From: Ferruginibacter lapsinanis | GTDB taxonomy: Bacteria > Bacteroidota > Bacteroidia > Chitinophagales > Chitinophagaceae | Assembly (NCBI RefSeq): GCF_020783315.1 | Contig: NZ_CP086063.1 | Coordinates: forward strand, 1,116,001-1,180,000 | DNA: 64,000 nucleotides | Direction: 5' to 3' | Shown: positions 55,532 through 62,975 of the stretch, piece by piece | Position numbering within the stretch: position 1 is the first letter of the stretch | Layout: every line of letters starts with the position of its first letter | The notes under the pieces: model-generated | The model's input: the letters and a program-made list of their open reading frames with translations, nothing else | What the model was told of the DNA's origin: nothing | Databases searched by the model: none | Made by a program: the position numbers and the translations under genes

Positions 55532-55647
55532 GAAGCAAAGGTAAAACCCAAATAGTAATAGTTGTGTTAAAATGAGGGCTATTTTTCAGTAAGCGGTTAA
55601 TTTTCGGTGAGCAGCCATATACTATCGGTAGAATTGGAAGGGTAAGT

Positions 55648-55992
55648 TTAGTTGCTGAAAACCTTAAATATAAAGTATATAAACCCACCAAACGAGATCA
55701 ATGGCAATAATACTGCAATTGTTTTTTGTGTGGCAAAAAGCCGGATGCTTAGCATCATATTTCCAATGAACAATAAAGGGTAAGCGATTATTAATAAGAA
55801 TAGAAGAAAAGTGAGTCCAAAGTTTTTAGGGTTATCAAACATAAAGATGGATGCAAAGAAAACCAGCGGCCATACAACGATTGCAGACAAGCCCAAAAAA
55901 TTCAATCGGATAAACCATTTGGGTAATGCTTTATTGGTGTAGAGAGATCGAAATTTCGATAATAACTCTTGAAGTATACTTGGTTTGTGCAT
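55648..55992 (-). CDS. Small three-helix membrane protein, unknown
   Basis: This 114-residue protein has a basic N-terminus (KFRSLYTNKALPKWFIRL) and three hydrophobic helices (about 27-50, 55-80, 90-112). I do not recognise a family. It lies 61 bases downstream of an AHSA1-type gene on the same strand, so cotranscription is possible. Confidence 0.6.
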   Translation of the reverse strand: MHKPSILQELLSKFRSLYTNKALPKWFIRLNFLGLSAIVVWPLVFFASIFMFDNPKNFGLTFLLFLLIIAYPLLFIGNMMLSIRLFATQKTIAVLLPLISFGGFIYFIFKVFSN

Positions 55993-56053
55993 TGTAATAT
56001 TTTTTTCAGACCTGGTGTATATTTACTCACTTGCTGTTTTTATATCTGTCAAA

Positions 56054-56503
56054 TTAGCTAGCCATCATTTTCTTTAATTCATCTTCCAGCTTGTCGAAAT
56101 TTTCTTCATTTTTATCAACCACAAAGGCTTTTAATTTATTGCATTCTTCAGGTGTATCAAATATCATTCTGAATATTACTTCGGTGCTGTTTGAAGAAAT
56201 TTTGTGAAAGGTGGTTAAAATTTTAAATAGTGGTTTTGAGTGACGTTTCCATGATATCAGTTCCATAGGAACGATCTGTGTAAACTCACATTCGTTGGGG
56301 TAATTGCCTTTGTCGGGACCATGCATAATAAAACTCCATTTCCCGCCCACACGAAGATCAAATTCATTGAATGTATTGGTGAAACCTTTTGGTCCCCACC
56401 AGCTTGCAAGATGTATCGGGTCTGCCCATGCCTTATATACGATTGCTATTGGAGCATGTAATTTCCTTTTGGTTACTATTACACAGTCGGTAGTTGTTTC
56501 CAT
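56054..56503 (-). CDS. AHSA1/SRPBCC family protein
   Basis: This START-like protein of about 149 residues (ATG 56503; TTG at 56515 is an alternative) has the AHSA1 signature. It begins with KLHAPIAIVYKAWADP, then WWGPKGFTNTFNEFDLRVGGKWSFIMHGP, then a closing amphipathic helix. These proteins bind small ligands; no enzyme activity is established. It follows the unknown 191-residue gene by 18 bases. Confidence 0.88.
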   Translation of the reverse strand: METTTDCVIVTKRKLHAPIAIVYKAWADPIHLASWWGPKGFTNTFNEFDLRVGGKWSFIMHGPDKGNYPNECEFTQIVPMELISWKRHSKPLFKILTTFHKISSNSTEVIFRMIFDTPEECNKLKAFVVDKNEENFDKLEDELKKMMAS

Positions 56504-56521
56504 TTGTGTTGACAATAATTA

Positions 56522-57097
56522 TTATAAAAAAGGATGCTTGAACTGCGGAAATTTTTTCTTTCTTTCGTTCAATGCTTCCATTTGTTGTTGGTCTTCGGTA
56601 GCATCGTATACATTGTCCTTTCCGAAAAAAAGTTTGTCTTCATGAAAGAAGTATAAACACCAGTTTAGTGTGTTGTCAAATACCATCATATCAGACATTA
56701 TAAAAAGATCAGCGGAATATTTGATCACCATTTTCCAGGTGGTTAAAATAGCCTGGTCATTCCCATCTTCTAAAACAAATAACCATGTATCAAAAGCGAT
56801 GCCTCTATTATGCAGCCATTTTTTTAACAGTTGTTTACTCTCATCGTTGCGCCTGAAATCACTAAACTCTTCTACTGTTTTAAAATTGCCTTTTTCAAAA
56901 GGGGCCCACCCGCCACCTGTTAAGAGGTGAGCGTCGGAAGAGAAGTCCCAGATATATTTGCTGGCAGTTGTATCTAGAAATAAAATTTGCGCCTGATGTG
57001 TTTCCGGGAGTTGATCAAACGCTGCGCCATTACCGAATAAGGTCCACCCCTCGGGTCTGTTGATGGTGAAGTTTTTTATGTTAGTGAGGTCAACCAT
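56522..57097 (-). CDS. Hypothetical protein, cytoplasmic
   Basis: The 191-residue protein has no signal peptide or membrane helix. Its first half is rich in aromatic residues (FTINRPEGWTLFGNGAAFDQL, KYIWDFSSDAHLL), followed by a central helix-strand region (DTWLFVLEDG). The C-terminus is basic (ERKKKFPQFKHPFL). I recognise no family. It heads a leftward trio with the AHSA1 protein and the three-helix membrane protein. Confidence 0.65.
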   Translation of the reverse strand: MVDLTNIKNFTINRPEGWTLFGNGAAFDQLPETHQAQILFLDTTASKYIWDFSSDAHLLTGGGWAPFEKGNFKTVEEFSDFRRNDESKQLLKKWLHNRGIAFDTWLFVLEDGNDQAILTTWKMVIKYSADLFIMSDMMVFDNTLNWCLYFFHEDKLFFGKDNVYDATEDQQQMEALNERKKKFPQFKHPFL

Positions 57098-57314
57098 GTA
57101 GTCTTTTACTCAGTGTAATTTCAAAATATTTTGTTGAAGTTAAAACTAAAATTGAAAGATAGGAGTATACGCAAGTGTACATGTATCTCTACTTTATGAT
57201 TAATTCTCTGCATCACAGATACGCTAACGCAGCGTTGCCCGTGCTGAATTGCTACTTGGGGATACAATGTCCAGTCCTGCTTTTGCCAATACTTTTGTTG
57301 GCAGCACTTCGCAA
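57098..57314. other. Gene-free stretch with short inverted repeats
   Basis: No credible gene is seen. Within 57230-57320 there is a stem GCCAA-TACTTTTG-TTGGC (about 57279-57297) and two crossed 6-base complementary pairs (GTGCTG with CAGCAC, AATTGC with GCAATT). The base composition is more balanced than in the surrounding DNA. Confidence 0.4.
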
Positions 57315-57710
57315 TTAACTGACAGTTAAATTAATTCCCTTCCTTAGAGTATTGTGAATCTCCGCGACTTTATCTGTATGCTCAATGAGGGCTTTAATTT
57401 CCTCAGCTGTTGCATCTGCAATCACATTTGCTTTGTATTTAAAATTTGTACCAGGGGCCCCCTCTGCGCCAAACTCTCCAGTTACAATTACTTCTACATC
57501 GGAGACAATGATATTTTTTTTAATAGCCTCACGATAAATGTCATTGCAAAAACAAGTTGCCAATGAAAGAAGTAAGAGTTCCCCGCCATTTATGGATGAG
57601 CCATAGCCCGAAGCTTTGGGAGGAATAGATATTTCTTTTATTGAGTCGTTTGTTTGAACAGTTGTTTCAAACTGATTCAATTTACTTTTTATGCTTGCTG
57701 AAATTTTCAT
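57315..57710 (-). CDS. OsmC family peroxiredoxin-like protein
   Basis: OsmC/Ohr proteins reduce organic hydroperoxides using two Cys. The 131-residue protein has the family core GSSINGGELLLLSLATCFCNDIYREA-like region with two Cys close together (SLATCFCND). The classical second Cys, usually about 60 residues further on, is not present. The CxC pair may substitute, or the protein may be a non-peroxidatic member. A good promoter lies upstream on the minus strand. Confidence 0.88.
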   Translation of the reverse strand: MKISASIKSKLNQFETTVQTNDSIKEISIPPKASGYGSSINGGELLLLSLATCFCNDIYREAIKKNIIVSDVEVIVTGEFGAEGAPGTNFKYKANVIADATAEEIKALIEHTDKVAEIHNTLRKGINLTVS

Positions 57711-57750
57711 TCCTGTAATAATTTTAACTCTGAAGCAGTTACAGCCAACT

Positions 57751-57782
57751 CAAATATATACGCTAGTTTTGAATTCCGCAAA
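57751..57782 (-). promoter_or_regulatory. osmC-like gene promoter
   Basis: On the minus strand TTTG (57779-57782) is followed after 20 bases by TATATTTG (57751-57758). The leader to the ATG at 57710 is about 35 bases. Confidence 0.65.
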
Positions 57783-57968
57783 TAAACAGATTTATGCCAA
57801 TTGGCTTATTGTCAGCGTGTTATAATTAAATCATTCTTATTTTAAACCTGATTTTTAATATTGCCCCCGGCAATTTTAAAAATGCAGTCTTCTTTCATCT
57901 GAAAATCAGAACCTAACCATTTTGCCAACTATCTCACTTAAAGCCTCCAGACTCGACCAATACTTGTT

Positions 57969-57999
57969 TTTGCCATTTAACCAATCTTTACTATATTTG
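57969..57999 (+). promoter_or_regulatory. rimP-nusA-infB promoter, perfect consensus
   Basis: TTTG (57969-57972), exactly 19 bases, then TATATTTG (57992-57999). Transcription should start near 58004-58006. The RNA then begins almost at once with a strong hairpin AGAAGGGAACG/CGTTCCCTTCT (58017-58042) ahead of the rimP ATG at 58061. Confidence 0.85.
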
Positions 58000-58016
58000 C
58001 AATGGACAAAGACAGA

Positions 58017-58043
58017 AAAGAAGGGAACGGAAGCGTTCCCTTC
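58017..58043 (+). promoter_or_regulatory. Hairpin in the rimP operon leader
   Basis: An 11-bp perfect stem with a 4-base loop occupies most of the leader between the predicted transcription start and rimP. It has no T run, so it is not a simple terminator. It could stabilise the mRNA or bind a protein such as a ribosomal factor. A 20-codon frame (58002-58064) spans it and overlaps the rimP start as ATGA, but its ATG would lie at or before the predicted transcription start. Confidence 0.55.
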
Positions 58044-58060
58044 TTCTATTATCAGGACTC

Positions 58061-58537
58061 ATGACTCAAGACACCACCATAGCGGCAATAGAAAAATTAG
58101 TATTACAAGTATTGTCTCATATTGAGGCAACGGATGTGTTTTTAGTATCGGTTAAAATAAAACCTACTAACAATATCAAGGTTTTTTTAGATGCAGATTC
58201 GGGTTTAAGCATTGAAAAATGCGTAAAGATCAACCGGGCTATGTATAAAATCATTGAGGAGAATGCCTGGTATCCTGATGGGAATTTTTCATTGGAAGTG
58301 TCAAGTCCGGGTGCGGAAGAGCCACTTAAGCTATTAAGACAGTACAAAAAAAATATCGGCAGAAAAGTAGAGATCACATTGAATGATGAAGTGAAGGAAG
58401 AAGGGAAATTGTTAGAAGCAGATGAAGAGAAAGTAGTAATTGAACAAACAACAGGAAAAAATAAAAAAGCGGTAACGCTTACCAAAGAGATTGCTTTTAG
58501 TGATATAAAGCAAACTAAAATAGTGATAGCATTTTAA
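58061..58537 (+). CDS. rimP: Ribosome maturation factor RimP
   Basis: RimP assists 30S subunit assembly. The 158-residue protein has the N-terminal alpha/beta domain (VKIKPTNNIKVFLDADSGLSIEKC, then NFSLEVSSPGAEEPL with the conserved S-S-P-G) and the C-terminal SH3-like domain (GRKVEITLNDEVKEEGKLLEADEEKVVIE). It is the first gene of the conserved rimP-nusA-infB cluster, with 57 bases before nusA. Confidence 0.95.
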   Translation: MTQDTTIAAIEKLVLQVLSHIEATDVFLVSVKIKPTNNIKVFLDADSGLSIEKCVKINRAMYKIIEENAWYPDGNFSLEVSSPGAEEPLKLLRQYKKNIGRKVEITLNDEVKEEGKLLEADEEKVVIEQTTGKNKKAVTLTKEIAFSDIKQTKIVIAF

Positions 58538-58594
58538 TTTAACCACAAAACTCCCCTACCGGCGGGGATACAAAGTGAGAGGCCGGAAAGGTTT

Positions 58595-59845
58595 ATGGCA
58601 CGTATTAATTTGATTGATTCCTTTCAGGAATTTAAAGAGGCAGAAAACATTGATCGTCCTACGTTGATGAAAGTAATGGAGGATGTGTTTAAGACACTGA
58701 TCCGTAAAAAGTATGGTAGCGACGAACAGTTTGACGTAATTGTAAATGACCAGAAAGGTGATTTGGAAATCTTCCGTCGCCGTACGATCGTTGATGATGG
58801 CGATATCTATAATACATTGACTGAGATTGAATACAGTGATGCTATTAAAATCGAACCGGATTACCAGGTGGGTGAAGAATTGTACGAAGAAGTGGATATT
58901 CAGAAAGAATTTGGCCGTAGAGCGATTCTTGCCGGTAAACAAACGTTGGCAAGCCGTATCAACGACCTGAAGAAAAATTTATTGATCAAAAAATACGATG
59001 ATCGCATAGGTGAGATCGTTAGTGGTGAAGTATACCAGGTTTGGAAAAAAGAAGTGTTATTGTTAGATGAAGAAGGAAATGAAATGATCCTTCCTAAATC
59101 TGAACAAATTCCTTCAGACTACTTTAAAAAAGGCGAAACTGTAAGAGGTGTGGTTAAAAAGGTAGAATTGAAAAACAATCAGGCGGTGATCATTGTTTCA
59201 AGAACAAGTCCTGCTTTCTTAGAGAAATTATTGGAAATTGAAGTGCCGGAAATATTTGATGGTTTGATTGTAGTGAAAAAGATCGTTAGAGACCCAGGAG
59301 AAAGAGCGAAAATTGCAGTAGAAAGTTTTGATGACAGGATCGATCCGGTGGGAGCTTGTGTGGGTATGAAAGGTAGTCGTATACATGGCATCGTTAGAGA
59401 GTTAAAAAATGAGAACATTGATGTGATCAACTGGACAAGCAACGTACAGTTACTGATACAACGTTCATTGACTCCTGCTAAAATTACCAGCATCGATATC
59501 AACGAAGAAACAAAAAGAGCAACAGTATATTTAAAACCTGATCAGGTTTCTCTGGCAATCGGCAGAAGAGGCGTGAACATTAAACTGGCTTGTGAATTGA
59601 CTGGCTACGAAATTGATGTTTTCCGTGATGCTGAAGATGAAGTAGATGAATTTGATATTGATCTGGATGAATTTACAGATGAGATCGAACCATGGATCAT
59701 CGACGAACTGAAAAGAGTTGGTTGTGATACAGGTAGATCAGTATTAGCATTAACAGCAGAAGAATTAGAGAGAAGAACAGATCTTGAAAAAGAAACTATA
59801 GCAGATGTAAGAAGAGTGTTGTCGGAAGAATTTGAGAAAGAATAA
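58595..59845 (+). CDS. nusA: Transcription termination/antitermination factor NusA
   Basis: NusA binds RNA polymerase and controls pausing, termination and antitermination. The 416-residue protein has the N-terminal polymerase-binding domain (about 1-125), an S1 domain (about 135-200, GEIVSGEVYQVWKKEVLL), and two KH domains (about 230-345, including GACVGMKGSRIHGIVRELKNENIDVINW and LAIGRRGVNIKLACELTGYEIDV). A short acidic and HhH-like C-terminus follows. The acidic repeats of E. coli NusA are absent, as usual in this phylum. It precedes infB across a heptamer-repeat hairpin. Confidence 0.97.
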   Translation: MARINLIDSFQEFKEAENIDRPTLMKVMEDVFKTLIRKKYGSDEQFDVIVNDQKGDLEIFRRRTIVDDGDIYNTLTEIEYSDAIKIEPDYQVGEELYEEVDIQKEFGRRAILAGKQTLASRINDLKKNLLIKKYDDRIGEIVSGEVYQVWKKEVLLLDEEGNEMILPKSEQIPSDYFKKGETVRGVVKKVELKNNQAVIIVSRTSPAFLEKLLEIEVPEIFDGLIVVKKIVRDPGERAKIAVESFDDRIDPVGACVGMKGSRIHGIVRELKNENIDVINWTSNVQLLIQRSLTPAKITSIDINEETKRATVYLKPDQVSLAIGRRGVNIKLACELTGYEIDVFRDAEDEVDEFDIDLDEFTDEIEPWIIDELKRVGCDTGRSVLALTAEELERRTDLEKETIADVRRVLSEEFEKE

Positions 59846-59848
59846 AAC

Positions 59849-59927
59849 TAGTTTATAGTTTATAGTTCGTAGTTAGGAGCTCTTTAACTACAAACTACAA
59901 ACTGCGAACTAAAAATTAAGAACTAAA
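59849..59927 (+). repeat. Paired heptamer arrays forming a hairpin between nusA and infB
   Basis: Four plus-strand units (TAGTTTA twice, TAGTTCG, TAGTTAG at 59849-59876) are followed by six complementary-type units (AACTACA twice, AACTGCG, AACTAAA twice, AATTAAG at 59886-59927). The two arrays are inverted relative to each other; arms 59849-59875 and 59885-59911 match at 22 of 27 positions. The repeat ends 8 bases before the infB ATG. Confidence 0.85.
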
Positions 59928-59935
59928 AACAAAGA

Positions 59936-62809
59936 ATGTCAGAATTAGCAACAAATACACCCAGATTGATGGCTGCGGCCAAGGAGTTTAACATAGGTAA
60001 AGATACCTTGGTAGACTTCCTTGTGTCCAAAGGATTCAATAATGATGACCTGAAACCCACGGCCAAACTCACCGAAGATATGTACCGTGTGTTACAGGCA
60101 GAGTTTCAACAGGATAAAGCCGCCAAGCAAAAAGCTCAACAGGTAGATCTGCCAAAAGGAGCAGGAGCTAATGAACCTAAAAAGAAAAGAGACGAAGAGG
60201 ATCTTTCTTTCAAGAAAAAAGAAGCAGCAACTCCTCCGCCTCCGCCAACTCCACAACCTGCAGTGGTTGAAGAACCGGTAGCGCCGGCAGCTCCGGTGGT
60301 AGCAGCAGAGCCTGCAGTAGCAGCCCCTAAAGAAGAGGAACAGCCTTCGGGAATTACTAAGGTAGCGGCTCCTGAAATTGATGGTCCGAAAATTATTGAT
60401 AAGATAGATCTGGATGCTATAGATTCTTCAACAAGACCTAAAAAATCTACCAAAAAAGCAGAAGAGAAACCTGCCGAAGAAGAGCCTAAAAAATCTACCA
60501 AGAAAAAAGAAGAAATAAAGCCTGCCGAAGCAGTTGCTCCAACTCCTGTTACACCAACACCACCAGCAGCTCCGGAACCGGATGCGCCTGCGGTGATTGA
60601 AAACATTCAGGCAGCCAAATTAACCGGTCCTAAAATTTTAGGAAAAATTGAACTGCCGGTTGATAATGATACTCGTCCGAAAAGAGGAGAATCGGAAGCT
60701 CAACGCAAACGCAAAAGAATTCCTATCGAGAAAAAAGGAGGAACTCCTCCGCCTCAAGGTGGTCAGGGTCAACCTCAACAAGGACAGGGAAATCGTCCTC
60801 CATTCCAGGGTGGTGGTAACCGTCCACAAGGTGGTGGCCAGCATCAAGGTGGCAACCGATTCAACAATAATAGAAATGCAGCTCCTGCACCACGTGGCGA
60901 CAGAGAAATTGATGCAAAAGAAATTCAGGATAAGATAAAGGAAACACAAGCTAAACTTTCTGGCGGTGGCGGCAGAGGCAAAAGCCTTAAAGCTAAATAC
61001 CGTAAAGCAAAGAGAGATGAACTGGCAGAACAAAGAGGTGCAGACGGAGAAGGTAGCAATAAACTTCAGGTAACAGAATTTATTTCTGTAAGTGAATTGG
61101 CTGGTTTGATGGATGTAAGTTTTGCAGACATCATCAGCAAATGTATGGCGTTAGGTATCATGGTATCTATCAATCAGCGTTTGGAAGCCGATGTAATTGA
61201 ACTGGTTGCAAGTGAGTTTAATTATGAAGTAGAATTTATCGGAGTTGAAGATGTTGCTGAAATGGAAGAAGAAGACGAAGATGACAGTGAAGAAAATCAA
61301 CAACCAAGAGCGCCGATAGTTACTATCATGGGGCACGTAGATCATGGTAAAACATCTTTGCTGGATTATATCAGGAACACCAATGTAATTGCAGGTGAGG
61401 CCGGCGGTATCACTCAGCATATAGGAGCATACGAAGTAACGTTAAAGGATGGACGAAATATCACCTTCCTGGATACACCTGGTCACGAAGCCTTTACGGC
61501 GATGAGGGCCCGTGGTGCAAAAGTTACGGATATTGCAGTGATAGTAGTTGCAGCGGATGATGCGGTGATGCCACAAACAAAAGAGGCTATCTCCCATGCA
61601 CAAGCAGCAAACGTACCGATGATCTTTGCTATTAATAAAATAGATAGAGACGGTGCTAATCCTGAAAAAATTAAAGAACAATTGGCTGGTATGAATATCC
61701 TGGTTGAAAGCTGGGGTGGTAAATATCAAAGTCAGGAGATAAGTGCAAAACAAGGATTGAACATCGATCTGTTGATGGAAAAGATCTTGTTGGAAGCTGA
61801 TATACTTGAATTAAAAGCTAATCCTGATAAGCCTGCTAACGGAACAGTGATTGAAGCATCGCTGGATAAAGGCCGTGGATATGTGGCTACTATTCTTGTA
61901 CAAAACGGTACATTGAGACAAGGCGATATGATTGTATCAGGTCAATACTTTGGTAAGGCAAAAGCTATGTACAACGAACGTAACCAACGCAGTGAAATAG
62001 CTCCTCCATCTACCCCGGTATTAATATTAGGGTTGAATGGTGCGCCACAGGCAGGTGAAACTTTCAAAGTATACAGCGACGAAAGTGAAGCAAGAGAAAA
62101 AGCATACTCACGTGGACAGATATTGAGAGAACAAGGAATGAGAGCTAAGAAACATATCACGTTGGATGAGATCGGACGTAGATTAGCTTTAGGAAACTTT
62201 AAAGAACTGAACGTTATCATTAAAGGTGATGTGGATGGTTCGGTAGAAGCGTTGAGTGATTCATTACAAAAATTAAGTACCGAAGAAATTGTGGTGAAAG
62301 TGATCCATAAAGCCGTAGGTGCTATTACAGAAAGTGATGTTACCTTGGCAAATGCATCGGATGCGATCATCATTGGATTCAACGTTCGTCCTTCAATGCA
62401 AGCGGCACGTTTGGCAGAGAACGAATCTATACAGATCAAGTTGTACTCAATTATCTACAATGCAATTGAAGAAATTAAGAGTGCGATGGAAGGTATGCTT
62501 GAGCCGGGTGTTGAAGAAAAAATACTGGCTAACGTCGAAATTAAAGAAACATACAAATTTGATAAGGCTACCGTTGCAGGTTGTATCGTGTTGGATGGTA
62601 AGATCGCAAGAAACAATCGCATCCGTTTGATTAGAGATGGTATTGTTAAGTACACCGGAGAATTAGCAAGTTTGAAACGTTATAAAGATGATGCAAAAGA
62701 AGTGACCACTAATATGGAGTGCGGATTGACCATCAGAAACTATAATGATATACAACCTGGAGATATCGTAGAAGCATTTGAAGAAGTAGAAGTTAAACGT
62801 ACGTTGTAA
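59936..62809 (+). CDS. infB: Translation initiation factor IF-2
   Basis: IF-2 is the GTPase that places initiator tRNA on the 30S subunit. The 957-residue protein has an N-terminal IF2_N helix bundle ([20 protein letters not shown]), then a long Pro/Ala/Lys-rich and Gly/Gln/Asn-rich linker (about 60-345), a second IF2_N-like segment (about 380-440) and the G domain. The G motifs are GHVDHGKT (about 464), DTPGHEAF and NKID. Domains II-IV follow, with the fMet-tRNA-binding C-terminus complete. The linker is low complexity ([24 protein letters not shown]). The leader is a heptamer hairpin. Confidence 0.98.
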   Translation: MSELATNTPRLMAAAKEFNIGKDTLVDFLVSKGFNNDDLKPTAKLTEDMYRVLQAEFQQDKAAKQKAQQVDLPKGAGANEPKKKRDEEDLSFKKKEAATPPPPPTPQPAVVEEPVAPAAPVVAAEPAVAAPKEEEQPSGITKVAAPEIDGPKIIDKIDLDAIDSSTRPKKSTKKAEEKPAEEEPKKSTKKKEEIKPAEAVAPTPVTPTPPAAPEPDAPAVIENIQAAKLTGPKILGKIELPVDNDTRPKRGESEAQRKRKRIPIEKKGGTPPPQGGQGQPQQGQGNRPPFQGGGNRPQGGGQHQGGNRFNNNRNAAPAPRGDREIDAKEIQDKIKETQAKLSGGGGRGKSLKAKYRKAKRDELAEQRGADGEGSNKLQVTEFISVSELAGLMDVSFADIISKCMALGIMVSINQRLEADVIELVASEFNYEVEFIGVEDVAEMEEEDEDDSEENQQPRAPIVTIMGHVDHGKTSLLDYIRNTNVIAGEAGGITQHIGAYEVTLKDGRNITFLDTPGHEAFTAMRARGAKVTDIAVIVVAADDAVMPQTKEAISHAQAANVPMIFAINKIDRDGANPEKIKEQLAGMNILVESWGGKYQSQEISAKQGLNIDLLMEKILLEADILELKANPDKPANGTVIEASLDKGRGYVATILVQNGTLRQGDMIVSGQYFGKAKAMYNERNQRSEIAPPSTPVLILGLNGAPQAGETFKVYSDESEAREKAYSRGQILREQGMRAKKHITLDEIGRRLALGNFKELNVIIKGDVDGSVEALSDSLQKLSTEEIVVKVIHKAVGAITESDVTLANASDAIIIGFNVRPSMQAARLAENESIQIKLYSIIYNAIEEIKSAMEGMLEPGVEEKILANVEIKETYKFDKATVAGCIVLDGKIARNNRIRLIRDGIVKYTGELASLKRYKDDAKEVTTNMECGLTIRNYNDIQPGDIVEAFEEVEVKRTL

Positions 62810-62919
62810 TTTTTTTGAACCGGGCATTGTGACTTTGTTCAACAGTAGTGGCGTCGCACTCTTGTACAGTAACGCTTTATTGAGCTCCTTCGCAGGCAAA
62901 AACATTTGTTAAATAAACT

Positions 62920-62958
62920 AAAGTAAAGAGCTATTGCAGAAATAGCTCTTTACTTTTG
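62920..62958 (+). terminator. infB terminator that contains the -7 box of the next gene
   Basis: A perfect 15-bp stem (62920-62934 with 62942-62956, core AAGTAAAGAGCTAT) has a 7-base loop. The right arm ends in TACTTTTG (62951-62958), a match to the TAnnTTTG box, 18 bases before the SurA-like ATG. No clear -33 box is present. The stretch 62810-62919 between infB and the hairpin holds no gene. Confidence 0.7.
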
Positions 62959-62975
62959 AAAAATATTTTTTTCTA

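Larger units (their letters stand above)
57711..58060. other. Intergenic region between osmC and rimP
   Basis: This 350-base gap holds the osmC promoter (57751-57782), a structured segment and the rimP promoter with its hairpin leader. The structured segment is a perfect ATTGCC-CCC-GGCAAT hairpin (57860-57874) inside an 8-bp outer pair CTGATTTT/AAAATCAG (57848-57855 with 57902-57909). No gene longer than 25 codons with a convincing start is seen. Confidence 0.6.

Noticed and set aside
58002..58064. 20-codon leader peptide ahead of rimP
   Set aside because: The predicted transcription start falls just after its ATG, so translation is doubtful. It is kept as a finding about the leader, not listed as a gene.
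60640..61033. Reverse-strand frames of 100 or more codons within infB
   Set aside because: They are shadows of the low-complexity Gly/Gln/Pro linker of IF-2.
62663..62905. Reverse-strand 80-codon frame over the infB 3' end and the gap after it
   Set aside because: It overlaps the well-conserved IF-2 C-terminus on the other strand and has no recognisable domain or promoter.
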